A DNA stretch of 64,000 bases from Ochromonas danica. Its lineage: Eukaryota > Sar > Chrysophyceae > Chromulinales > Chromulinaceae. Shown here in pieces: positions 44,013 through 53,115 of this stretch. How positions within the stretch are numbered: position 1 is the first letter of the stretch; each line of letters starts with the position of its first letter. The notes beneath the pieces were generated by a model that made no database searches, had not been told where the DNA came from, and saw only the letters and a list, made by a program, of their open reading frames with translations. The position numbers were made by a program, and so were the translations under genes. The stretch lies in contig VKHL01000021.1 of NCBI GenBank assembly GCA_015146655.1, positions 208,934-272,933 on the forward strand, given 5' to 3'.

Positions 44013-46169
44013 TCATCGCTTGGCATTATTGGCCTTGCTATTCAATGAAGTCGTAGAGGCAGTATTAGGTGAGCTGAGACTATTAGCCGCCGTTGTTGCA
44101 GGTGTGATGGCAGGAGTTAAATCTTTGCCCATCAATTTCTGCACTTTTTCATTACGATTATACTGGTCCCAAATATGAGCAATGCCGCTCTCGACACGAA
44201 CAATGTTCGGTGAAGTGAAGTTCCTAATAATACACACAAACCCACATGAGATTATTTGCACATCAACTCAATAACAGTAAGACTGTATTACCAATTAACA
44301 AAGTACTTCTGCAGTTCCGGATTGGGCAGCTCAGTGAGCCATTCTTCCTTGTGATGTTCTCGCATCAATGTTTCGAAGTCTGGGTATGGCACGAGTTCAT
44401 CTAAGAAACGTGGATGATCTGGTTTATAAGGTGGTTCGATATGTTTCGTTTCCAAACTATCCCTGTGATGGGGGCAAACATCATGAGAGACGTGTCAGAC
44501 TACTCAATATGATGGAAACAGCGCAGAGTCACTTTGGGAGGGCTTACCAGTCAATACTCTTGAAGAAGATATGAGATTTGATATTCTTGGCACCATTCAC
44601 GCCAGCTCCAAGTCGTGTCTTGGGATTGACATCTAAGAGCTTACTAATCAAATCCTTAGCTTCAGGACTGATAAAAGATGGGAAGGGAACCTCTTGAAAG
44701 AGGATAGCATACTCAGGACTATCACAATGTTCTCGTACTAACTGATTCATTGTTGTTGCCATCTCCACAAAGGTATTAAAGTTATCATCAGTGAATGGAC
44801 GATATCCTGTGAGTAACTTGAACATGGTTACACCTAAGGACCACCAATCCACAGCATAGGTATAGCCTGTCTTTTCATAAGAGGCTTGAGACAACATGAT
44901 CACCATCTCAGGCGCCATATAGCCAAAGGTTCCCATGATTGACAGTTTACGCTTTGGCTTAGGTGCTCTTCCTCCATTATTCAACTCTTCCTCTTCCTTT
45001 TCCTCACCAGCAACACTGTAGTAGTTCTTATGCCCACCAGCATTGCCATCCTCCTTGCCGAAATGCTGCGAGAATAATGGGATCGCACCACTATAATCTT
45101 GCTGCTTGCCTAGTGTGAGACCATATTCATCTGCCACACCTCCTAAATCAACGAGTTGTATGTGTCCATCTTCATGTAAGAGGACGTTGTTGGGCTTCAA
45201 ATCACGATACATCAACCCCATTTGATGCAAATAAGACAATGCCAAGACAATCTCAGCGACATAAAAGCGAACACGGTCTTCATTCAATCTCTCTTCAGGG
45301 GCCTTGTTCAAGGCTCGTTGTAAGTCACCCGCTGTAGCTAAACCCAACACCATAATTGCTAAACTTTCCGTCTGGAAAGAATAATCCAAATTCACTATAA
45401 AAGGATGTTGACAAGTTGCAAACGCTTGTTTTTCAAAGTCAGCACGGTAAGGATCATCAGCAAAGCATTCTAATAAGCCTTTCTTTGTTTGTAACTTCAT
45501 CGCATAATGTCGTCCTGTAGACTTCTTACGACAATGTACAACAAAACCAAATCCTCCTTCTCCTAACTTGGAAAAGTATTCGAAATCATTTAATTTGACA
45601 TTATTATATCTTTCTTGTAATTGCTTGGTTAAGGTAAGATATTCATTTGTTTGTTTGAAAGGTAGGTAGACATTGTAATATAATCCCGTGAAACATTTTG
45701 TTTGTACTTTGTCAAAGAATCGACTGGATATAACATGTGGATTTTCTCTAGAAGCATCTAATTCACTCTTATATCTTTCACGTTCTGCCATTTCAATATC
45801 ACCAATAACTAAAGCAGCATCAGGTTTAATATATTTATTATAAATTGTCATTGCTGTAGTACGACGAAAACCTTCAGAAGGGATTTTCTTAAATTCTAAG
45901 ATATCCATCCAACAAAGGAATAAATCCTGTGCCTTAGCAACTTCTGTAACATATTTGAAGATAACCGGCTGTGCGTGCGGGTCATCCAAGAGAGTCCGCA
46001 GTTCTAACTGCCCGGGGTCGCTATTCTTAGTGAGAGTTCCATCTGCTTCAAACTTCTTCCGTGCTTCGACAGAAGATGGAAGAATCTTCCATTCTACAGG
46101 TTGTGGAAGTTCAGAAATTTGATCATTATCATCTTCAGGTGAGATGGGTTTGGATGGATGACATCCCAT
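44013..46169 (-). CDS. RGS-domain AGC protein kinase, GRK-like
   Basis: Exons 44548-46169, 44292-44462 and 44013-44223, each joined in phase 2, encode 667 aa. The N-terminus MGCHPSK carries G2 and C3, a likely myristoylation/palmitoylation pair. An RGS domain spans about 55-170, with the kinase domain from ~196: glycine loop GEGGFGFV, K225 (YAMK), catalytic YRDLKPNN with D323, DLG at 341-343 and APE at 419-421. The activation segment carries about 50 extra residues (acidic, Gly/Asn/Lys-rich). An AGC C-terminal tail follows (WNFTSPN and PF-type segments). The layout is that of GPCR kinases. It would phosphorylate activated receptors or similar membrane targets. Its tail is Thr/Ala/Ser-rich. 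Confidence 0.8.
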
Positions 46170-46720
46170 TCTTTTCTCTTTTGATTCTTCTTGTTGTTGT
46201 TTATATTACTTTACTTTATTGCTTTATTCTTATAATCTTCTTGGTCTAGAGGATGACTAATTTAAAGGGAGAAGTAATATGATGAGAGGATATGACTATG
46301 ACTTGTCTAATTTCATCCAGTGGGTCAAGTCAAGTCAACTCAATCAGCAAGACAAGACAAGCAACAGTGTGATATGCAGTGAGTGAGCACTGCAACAGAG
46401 CCAGCACAGCAAACCAGTGCGTTGGGCGTTTCACAGAGACAACCACACGAAAACTCCATTTTCCGAATATCATCTGCCAAAGATGTAGTCTAGTTATAAT
46501 TTTAGATTACAACTCCTGTCCCTCTAAGACTTAATTCAGTTAGCTCTATACTACCTAGTAGGAAAGTGATCGGAGCATATAGAAGCATAACCAGTCAATT
46601 GTTAGTACGGAGCAAAAGTCCTGCAGTAAACCGCGGGTCGCCTTATTGAGGCTAAAGAGCCAGCGGGCCAAAAGCCAAAACGAAGACCATTCATGTGTTG
46701 ATTGGATTGTTGGAGTGAGA
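46170..46720. other. Divergent promoter region
   Basis: Upstream of both the RGS-kinase (minus) and NR2C2AP (plus). The string GTGCGTTGGGCGTTTC near 46418 is G-rich but does not match the recurring promoter motif well. No gene recognised. Confidence 0.4.
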
Positions 46721-47401
46721 ATGGAAGAAGAGATTCTGTTGACAACTGCAGGAAAGTTCAAATGTAAGACATCTTCCACTTTACAACCAGCAGCTAGATA
46801 TGCCTCCAAGGTAAGTGAAGGCGTGATAACCTGAGACTGTTTTCGTGTTGGTAGAACTAATGGAAGCTAATTGGCTGTGTTGGTGGGGGCGATATGATAT
46901 GCTGGCTCTATGGGTCATGATGTCTCCTACATAGTTCATGTTTGATGGAAATGCCGACACTTGCTGGAACTCTGACCAAGGGTCACCCCAGTACATCCTG
47001 ATTGACTTCGGCAGAGAAGTTGTGGCAACACGAATCGTCTTCGCCTTCCAAGGCGGATTTGTGGGGCAAGATGGGTAAGTCATCCCCAAGGCAATGAATC
47101 AATTCTGTGACAAGCTGGGTTAACCTGTCTCTTATGACCTGCTTGTCGCGATAGTGTGGTGGAGACGGGAAGTAGCTTGACTAGCCTGCATCTCGTGTCA
47201 CCCATACACCATTTGCGAGATGTCAATGATGACCAAGTTGTCTCTATATTGCCCACCATCGTCTCTGCGCAAGAATTGATAGCTTCTCCTGTGCATCAAG
47301 GACAATACTTGAAAATTGTTTTCAATTCATCAACAGACTTTTATGGTCGAGTGACCATCTATAAGCTAGAAGTCTACGGGCGTGAGGCATCAACCACATA
47401 G
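46721..47401 (+). CDS. NR2C2AP: NR2C2AP-like discoidin-fold protein
   Basis: Exons 46721-46810, 46935-47074 and 47155-47401 join in phases 0 and 2, giving 158 aa, close to the animal protein's length. Recognition is from FMFDGNADTCWNSDQGSPQY followed by LIDFGREVVATRIVFAFQGG in exon 2, and TDFYGRVTIYKLEVYG at the end. These line up with the conserved CWNSDQG, QFQGGF and DFFGRV-IY-L blocks of nuclear receptor 2C2-associated protein, a small F5/8-type C (discoidin) domain. Its role in protists is not known. Convergent with the RRP45 gene. Confidence 0.8.
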
Positions 47402-47510
47402 TACAGTGAGTCTGTATTGTATTGCAATGTAGTCAAAAGGATGGGTGGCGGTAATTTAGTTGTTTACGACGGAATGGGTTGTGACGTGACGTGTTCTCGT
47501 CAGCCTTCTT

Positions 47511-48755
47511 CTACTTGCTTTCTGCAGCTTGATGGAGATTTGCCCATTGTAATATGGGGTCGTTGCGGTCGACTCCTGTGATTTCTGGCACCGTCTCGGT
47601 TTGCACTTCCATTTTCTCACTATCTTCGTTTGTGCTTTGTTGCTCGCGAACCAGCAGTTGGTATTTTCTCAGTACCTCTTGCCGTTGCAAGCGATCTTGC
47701 ACAACTCGAGATTCAAGCTCATTCAACGCTTGCTGTAATGTGCTATGCAAAGTGGGGATGTGTCGAGAGCAGAGTGCTGCAGCTTGTAAAACCGCTTCTG
47801 CGGGCAAAGCCACACCACCAGGCTTGCTCACTGAGCACAGCTCTCTAAAATCAAAAAGTAAGCACTTAGTTAGTCCGAGCAACAGTGAAAATAGATTAGC
47901 AAGAGTAGGTCCTTACTTGTAAGCATTCATAGAGAAGGTAATGCTGCCATCCATGGCCATTTCCTCTGCTTGGCTGGGATCCAGCAGAAACACAAACTTG
48001 TCCTGCGCTGTCCTGTCCACAACCTTCTCTACTCCAGAGAGATTGGTTACCACGTTAACACGCTTGAAGATACCCAGTGTGAGAGTTAATGGCGTGTGTT
48101 GTAAGGCGAGTGGCAGAGGTTCTCTGTCATCACTGTGATGCAAGACAATCTTGCTGCTGAGATGTCTGGATGTTCCCATGGGAACACTCAGTACAGAGAT
48201 GTCAGGCCTTCGAAATGCTTTAAGAGCTCCCATTGTTGCTAACATGACTGCATCAAGAACATTCCCTCCTGATATATCTAATACTCGCACTTGGCAACGG
48301 ATTTGCCAAACTTTCTCACCGTTGATAATACAAAGAGATTCAAGGTCTAAGGCATCACTATGACGAATTGCACGTTCTAGATATCTACTTATCTCCGTAT
48401 GTGTGATAAACTTATTTTCGGTAATGTCAGTAGAAAATACCAAAAAGCCTTCAGATGGTCGATCGGGAAAAGGACTGACAATCTCTCCAGTCACTGCCAC
48501 TGCCACTATGGTCTCGCCTATAATAACTTCGCATGTGCTACTAGTCTCATTACGATTAAGCTTCATGGAAACAAAGCGATAATCTTCAACACCTCGCCCA
48601 TCAAGTCGTAACCCACTGCTCAACACAGCTTTCCGAATGAATGCTGGGAAGGAAAGAAACAGATGACATTAGTGAGATACTTTATTAACTAAGCTGGTAA
48701 AAGAAGACTTACTTTTCTCATAAGATCCTGTTGCTACACTAGAATTTTTGAACAT
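47511..48755 (-). CDS. EXOSC9: Exosome complex component RRP45
   Basis: Exons 48713-48755, 47917-48643 and 47511-47844 (phases 1 and 2) encode 367 aa. The RNase PH fold is clear: LRLDGRGVEDYRFVSMKLNR, GETIVAVAVTGEI, ISRYLERAIRHSDALDLESL, GEKVWQIRCQVRVLD and DAVMLATMGALKAFRRPDIS. This is the RRP45/EXOSC9 subunit of the nuclear and cytoplasmic RNA exosome ring, which is structural and not itself catalytic. The C-terminal ~100 residues include a helical, charged tail (VVQDRLQRQEVLRKYQLLV). Divergent from the first phospholipase B-like gene. Confidence 0.88.
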
Positions 48756-48839
48756 AGTTAATGATATTGATTCTCGGTAGTCCAGTTATTTCATCCAGCC
48801 TCCATTCACATGAAAGGCAAAATGTCATCTATTGTTGTG

Positions 48840-48857
48840 ATGCGCGGGAGCTGTTAG
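48840..48857 (+). promoter_or_regulatory. GCGCGGGAGCTGTT motif in divergent promoter
   Basis: ATGCGCGGGAGCTGTTAG lies between the RRP45 start (48755, minus) and the first phospholipase B-like gene (49017, plus). The GGGAGCTGTT core is identical to the two sites at 51113 and 51135 upstream of the second phospholipase copy. Confidence 0.4.
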
Positions 48858-48993
48858 AGATTTCAGCAGCAATCATCACATGATGAAGTAGAAGTCGAAG
48901 TCCAGGCTGGCTTGTTGAGAACTGTCTCCTCCACCCTCAATGGCACAAATATATTACTAGGTTACACCTTCTAGCTACACTCTGAAAAAGAGC

Positions 48994-50861
48994 GAGAGAA
49001 AAACAAGAAAATCGATATGTTGTTTCTGTCCTTCTTCATCACCTTGCTCATTGTTGTCCAGACCATTCTTGCCTATGAGAACAATCAAGAATATTCCGTG
49101 CGCTGCCTTGGCCACTTTTCGAATTGTGAGCTCGTGTCTGGTAAAATCTACCACCCCAATAGCCATGCATTTGGTACTTATTCAGATGAGGTGAATAAGG
49201 ATGGGTGGGGAAAGCTGTGGGTCCACGGAGATGCCACACTGGAAGGATGGTATCAAGCAGGATTCTTGGAAGGCGCGTTGACGAGTCAGCGCATTTACCA
49301 ACACTACATCTCATGGTATGACTACCAGTTCGGGTCCACTCCTCCTTCTGCAGGCACCATCCAGTTCATGTATGATCAGTATGACTTCGCGAAGCGTCTG
49401 TCGGTGAGAGGAGAGAAAGAAGACAGCACAGATCTTTATTACTCCACTCTTCGAAAGCTCTTGGCTCAGTTCCAAGGTATCTTGGATGGTCAGAACTATG
49501 CGGCTGTGAAGTCAGAGGAGAAAGTGGATTTGTTGGGTTTGCTGCTTCTGGAGGCTGCGGGTGATTTGTATGACATCATCCCTGCGACTGATAAGGATGG
49601 TTTCAAGCTGCACATTGGCAAACTATCTGTCGAGGAGTTCTTCGATCGTTGGCATAAGCAGATCTCTTGTTCTGCTTTGATCAAGTTGTCAGACAATGGT
49701 CAAGATGTCTTTGCCGGCCATACAACTTGGTCAACATATCAAAATATGCTGCGAACTTACAAACATTACGACTTAGATGCTGGACTCTTTCAGTCCTCTC
49801 ATTCTTCCAAGCCAGGAGAGCTCTACAGTAAGGATGACTTCTATGTTTTGCCCAGAAATAAGCTGTTGGTGATGGAAACCACAAATGGTGTGATGGATGC
49901 CGAGATCTACAAGCTTGTTACGCCTGAATCCTTGCTCACTTGGCAACGCCTTCCCGTGGTGAATGCGTTGGCAGGTTCGGGTAAGGAGTGGGTGGACTTG
50001 GTGAGTCGCTATAACTCAGGCACCTATGCCAACCAATGGATGGTGGTGGATATGAAGCTGTTCACACCAGGCAAAGGAGTGGCAAAGAAGGACTTTTTGT
50101 GGATCGTGGAATTAGCACCAGGACTGGCTGTGGCCAATGATGTGACCCAAGTGATGTTGAAACAAGGAGGATATTGGCCGAGCTACAATATTCCCTATGA
50201 TCGCAAGGTCTTTGTCTACACAGGCTTCCAGCAAGCGTACGATACGTATGGCGACCAGTACTCGTATTCCAACTCCACCCGTGCGCTGATGTTTGCTCGA
50301 GATGAAGGCAAGGTTCAGTCGGTGGATTCGATGAAGAAGATTCTGCGCTACAACGATTATCTGAACGATCCTCTGAGTGCTGGCAATGCCGCGGCTGCCA
50401 TCTCTTCACGCTATGACCTTCGCACGACGAGTGCCAAAACCTATGGCGGAGTCGACACGAAAGTAACATCTTATTCTCGCATGATGGGTCGTTTGGGGCC
50501 TGGTGAAGGGTATTCTTCAGCCGAATGCGGTCCCACTCATGATAACCTGTCTCCTTTCCAATGGTCCACTTCTGGTTTCGACCAACAGGTGCATGTTGGT
50601 CAGCCTGACGTCTTCAACTTCGGCTTCGTTGAGATGCACTTTGGACAACATTAAATATGATCCCTTTGGCGAATAGCACAGCATGTGTAACAGAGCTTTC
50701 GAATGACTATTGTATTACTGGGAATGCAAGGCCTCATCTTCTCTTGTTGGATTAGGTATTACATCGTAGTTTACAATGTGTAAGAGTAAACAGCAAACAG
50801 CTTTCTGTGAGATTGTTATGGTGGGGAGGTTTGTTCTGGTTGGTGTTCAAGGGGAAGTGAT
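48994..50861 (+). repeat. Left copy of a tandem duplication
   Basis: Pairs with 51248-53115 at a constant offset of 2254 bp. The two appear identical except for a cluster of differences at about 49645-49825. The unit spans the whole phospholipase B-like gene plus about 207 bp of 3' flank. Upstream of 48994 the copies show only partial likeness. Confidence 0.9.
49017..50654 (+). CDS. Phospholipase B-like protein, copy 1
   Basis: Intronless, 545 aa. The signal peptide is about residues 1-19 (LFLSFFITLLIVVQTILA). PLBD/laminin-A-family signature: QISCSALIKLSDN with C218 as the expected N-terminal nucleophile after self-cleavage, then VFAGHTTWSTYQNMLRTYK. The family also shows SGTYANQWMVVDMK and the C-terminal GPTHDNLSPFQWSTSGF, all present. 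These are lysosomal or secreted amidase-fold enzymes that deacylate phospholipids or N-acyl compounds; true substrates remain debated. It differs from copy 2 only within about residues 210-270. Mixed N-glycosylation sites are present. It is divergent from RRP45. Confidence 0.88.
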   Translation: MLFLSFFITLLIVVQTILAYENNQEYSVRCLGHFSNCELVSGKIYHPNSHAFGTYSDEVNKDGWGKLWVHGDATLEGWYQAGFLEGALTSQRIYQHYISWYDYQFGSTPPSAGTIQFMYDQYDFAKRLSVRGEKEDSTDLYYSTLRKLLAQFQGILDGQNYAAVKSEEKVDLLGLLLLEAAGDLYDIIPATDKDGFKLHIGKLSVEEFFDRWHKQISCSALIKLSDNGQDVFAGHTTWSTYQNMLRTYKHYDLDAGLFQSSHSSKPGELYSKDDFYVLPRNKLLVMETTNGVMDAEIYKLVTPESLLTWQRLPVVNALAGSGKEWVDLVSRYNSGTYANQWMVVDMKLFTPGKGVAKKDFLWIVELAPGLAVANDVTQVMLKQGGYWPSYNIPYDRKVFVYTGFQQAYDTYGDQYSYSNSTRALMFARDEGKVQSVDSMKKILRYNDYLNDPLSAGNAAAAISSRYDLRTTSAKTYGGVDTKVTSYSRMMGRLGPGEGYSSAECGPTHDNLSPFQWSTSGFDQQVHVGQPDVFNFGFVEMHFGQH

Positions 50862-51270
50862 TGATTCCTCATGGTCTGGAATAATTTCGTCGATGTTTTG
50901 TTGTCACCAAGTCCGGTTCACTTTTAATCGACTCAACAAGGAATATTATTTCTATACGCGACAGGATTTTATCCAAATATTACCAATTAGATTAGATTAG
51001 GTTTATACCAGAAATGTACTAGTAGCATTGGAGCATTAGAACTCAATCCCAGGCAAAACCAAAACATAACCTTGAAAACGGAAAACAGCATAGACTATTG
51101 TTTGTTGTTATTTTGCGTGGGAGCTGTTCTTCTCATGCGTGGGAGCTGTTCCCACCCGCTGTGATTCCAACAACCACAACAAATTCACGCCATCCTAAAC
51201 CTTAACCAATTATACTACTACACCTTCTAGATACCCACTGAAGCTTAGAGAGAAAAACAAGAAAATCGAT
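50655..51270. other. Spacer between phospholipase copies
   Basis: The first ~207 bp (to 50861) are repeated after copy 2. From 50862 the sequence is unique. It contains the two GCGTGGGAGCTGTT sites and leads into copy 2. A short open frame at 50776-51000 has no recognisable features. Confidence 0.6.
51113..51150 (+). promoter_or_regulatory. Two GCGTGGGAGCTGTT motifs upstream of copy 2
   Basis: TTGCGTGGGAGCTGTT (51113-51128) and ATGCGTGGGAGCTGTT (51135-51150) sit 22 bp apart, about 120-160 bp before the second phospholipase gene. Copy 1 has one related site (48840) at a similar distance, so this element predates or accompanies the duplication. Confidence 0.5.
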
Positions 51271-53115
51271 ATGTTGTTTCTGTCCTTCTTCATCACCTTG
51301 CTCATTGTTGTCCAGACCATTCTTGCCTATGAGAACAATCAAGAATATTCCGTGCGCTGCCTTGGCCACTTTTCGAATTGTGAGCTCGTGTCTGGTAAAA
51401 TCTACCACCCCAATAGCCATGCATTTGGTACTTATTCAGATGAGGTGAATAAGGATGGGTGGGGAAAGCTGTGGGTCCACGGAGATGCCACACTGGAAGG
51501 ATGGTATCAAGCAGGATTCTTGGAAGGCGCGTTGACGAGTCAGCGCATTTACCAACACTACATCTCATGGTATGACTACCAGTTCGGGTCCACTCCTCCT
51601 TCTGCAGGCACCATCCAGTTCATGTATGATCAGTATGACTTCGCGAAGCGTCTGTCGGTGAGAGGAGAGAAAGAAGACAGCACAGATCTTTATTACTCCA
51701 CTCTTCGAAAGCTCTTGGCTCAGTTCCAAGGTATCTTGGATGGTCAGAACTATGCGGCTGTGAAGTCAGAGGAGAAAGTGGATTTGTTGGGTTTGCTGCT
51801 TCTGGAGGCTGCGGGTGATTTGTATGACATCATCCCTGCGACTGATAAGGATGGTTTCAAGCTGCACATTGGCAAACTATCTGTCGAGGAGTTCTTTGAT
51901 CGTTGGCATAAGCAGATCTCTTGTTCTGCTTTGATCAAGTTGTCAGACAATCATCAAGATGTCTTTGCGGGCCATACCAGTTGGACCAGCTATCAAAATA
52001 TGCTTCGTGTCTACAAGAACTATGACTTAGATGCTGGACTTTACCAGTCCTCTCACTCTTCCAAACCTGGCGTGATCTACAGTAAGGATGACTTCTATGT
52101 TTTGCCCAGAAATAAGCTGTTGGTGATGGAAACCACAAATGGTGTGATGGATGCCGAGATCTACAAGCTTGTTACGCCTGAATCCTTGCTCACTTGGCAA
52201 CGCCTTCCCGTGGTGAATGCGTTGGCAGGTTCGGGTAAGGAGTGGGTGGACTTGGTGAGTCGCTATAACTCAGGCACCTATGCCAACCAATGGATGGTGG
52301 TGGATATGAAGCTGTTCACACCAGGCAAAGGAGTGGCAAAGAAGGACTTTTTGTGGATCGTGGAATTAGCACCAGGACTGGCTGTGGCCAATGATGTGAC
52401 CCAAGTGATGTTGAAACAAGGAGGATATTGGCCGAGCTACAATATTCCCTATGATCGCAAGGTCTTTGTCTACACAGGCTTCCAGCAAGCGTACGATACG
52501 TATGGCGACCAGTACTCGTATTCCAACTCCACCCGTGCGCTGATGTTTGCTCGAGATGAAGGCAAGGTTCAGTCGGTGGATTCGATGAAGAAGATTCTGC
52601 GCTACAACGATTATCTGAACGATCCTCTGAGTGCTGGCAATGCCGCGGCTGCCATCTCTTCACGCTATGACCTTCGCACGACGAGTGCCAAAACCTATGG
52701 CGGAGTCGACACGAAAGTAACATCTTATTCTCGCATGATGGGTCGTTTGGGGCCTGGTGAAGGGTATTCTTCAGCCGAATGCGGTCCCACTCATGATAAC
52801 CTGTCTCCTTTCCAATGGTCCACTTCTGGTTTCGACCAACAGGTGCATGTTGGTCAGCCTGACGTCTTCAACTTCGGCTTCGTTGAGATGCACTTTGGAC
52901 AACATTAAATATGATCCCTTTGGCGAATAGCACAGCATGTGTAACAGAGCTTTCGAATGACTATTGTATTACTGGGAATGCAAGGCCTCATCTTCTCTTG
53001 TTGGATTAGGTATTACATCGTAGTTTACAATGTGTAAGAGTAAACAGCAAACAGCTTTCTGTGAGATTGTTATGGTGGGGAGGTTTGTTCTGGTTGGTGT
53101 TCAAGGGGAAGTGAT
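51248..53115 (+). repeat. Right copy of a tandem duplication
   Basis: Match to 48994-50861, offset 2254 bp. The last shared bases are AAGTGAT at 53109-53115, after which the flanks differ completely. That edge lies inside the last coding exon of the minus-strand exonuclease gene (53070-53212). Confidence 0.9.
51271..52908 (+). CDS. Phospholipase B-like protein, copy 2
   Basis: Intronless, 545 aa, with the same signal peptide, nucleophile C218 and C-terminus as copy 1. In the divergent island it reads DNHQDVFAGHTSWTSYQNML, where copy 1 has DNGQDVFAGHTTWSTYQNML. Further changes are R-V-YKNYDL for R-T-YKHYDL, GLYQSS for GLFQSS, and PGVIYSK for PGELYSK. Family motifs are intact, so both copies look functional. 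The presence of silent as well as replacement changes, and their clustering, suggest the copies were homogenised elsewhere by gene conversion. Convergent with, and slightly overlapping in its 3' flank, the exonuclease gene. Confidence 0.88.
   Translation: MLFLSFFITLLIVVQTILAYENNQEYSVRCLGHFSNCELVSGKIYHPNSHAFGTYSDEVNKDGWGKLWVHGDATLEGWYQAGFLEGALTSQRIYQHYISWYDYQFGSTPPSAGTIQFMYDQYDFAKRLSVRGEKEDSTDLYYSTLRKLLAQFQGILDGQNYAAVKSEEKVDLLGLLLLEAAGDLYDIIPATDKDGFKLHIGKLSVEEFFDRWHKQISCSALIKLSDNHQDVFAGHTSWTSYQNMLRVYKNYDLDAGLYQSSHSSKPGVIYSKDDFYVLPRNKLLVMETTNGVMDAEIYKLVTPESLLTWQRLPVVNALAGSGKEWVDLVSRYNSGTYANQWMVVDMKLFTPGKGVAKKDFLWIVELAPGLAVANDVTQVMLKQGGYWPSYNIPYDRKVFVYTGFQQAYDTYGDQYSYSNSTRALMFARDEGKVQSVDSMKKILRYNDYLNDPLSAGNAAAAISSRYDLRTTSAKTYGGVDTKVTSYSRMMGRLGPGEGYSSAECGPTHDNLSPFQWSTSGFDQQVHVGQPDVFNFGFVEMHFGQH

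Noticed and set aside
49048-49314. Minus-strand frames conserved between both phospholipase copies
   Set aside because: Their identity simply follows from the duplication; they are antisense shadows.
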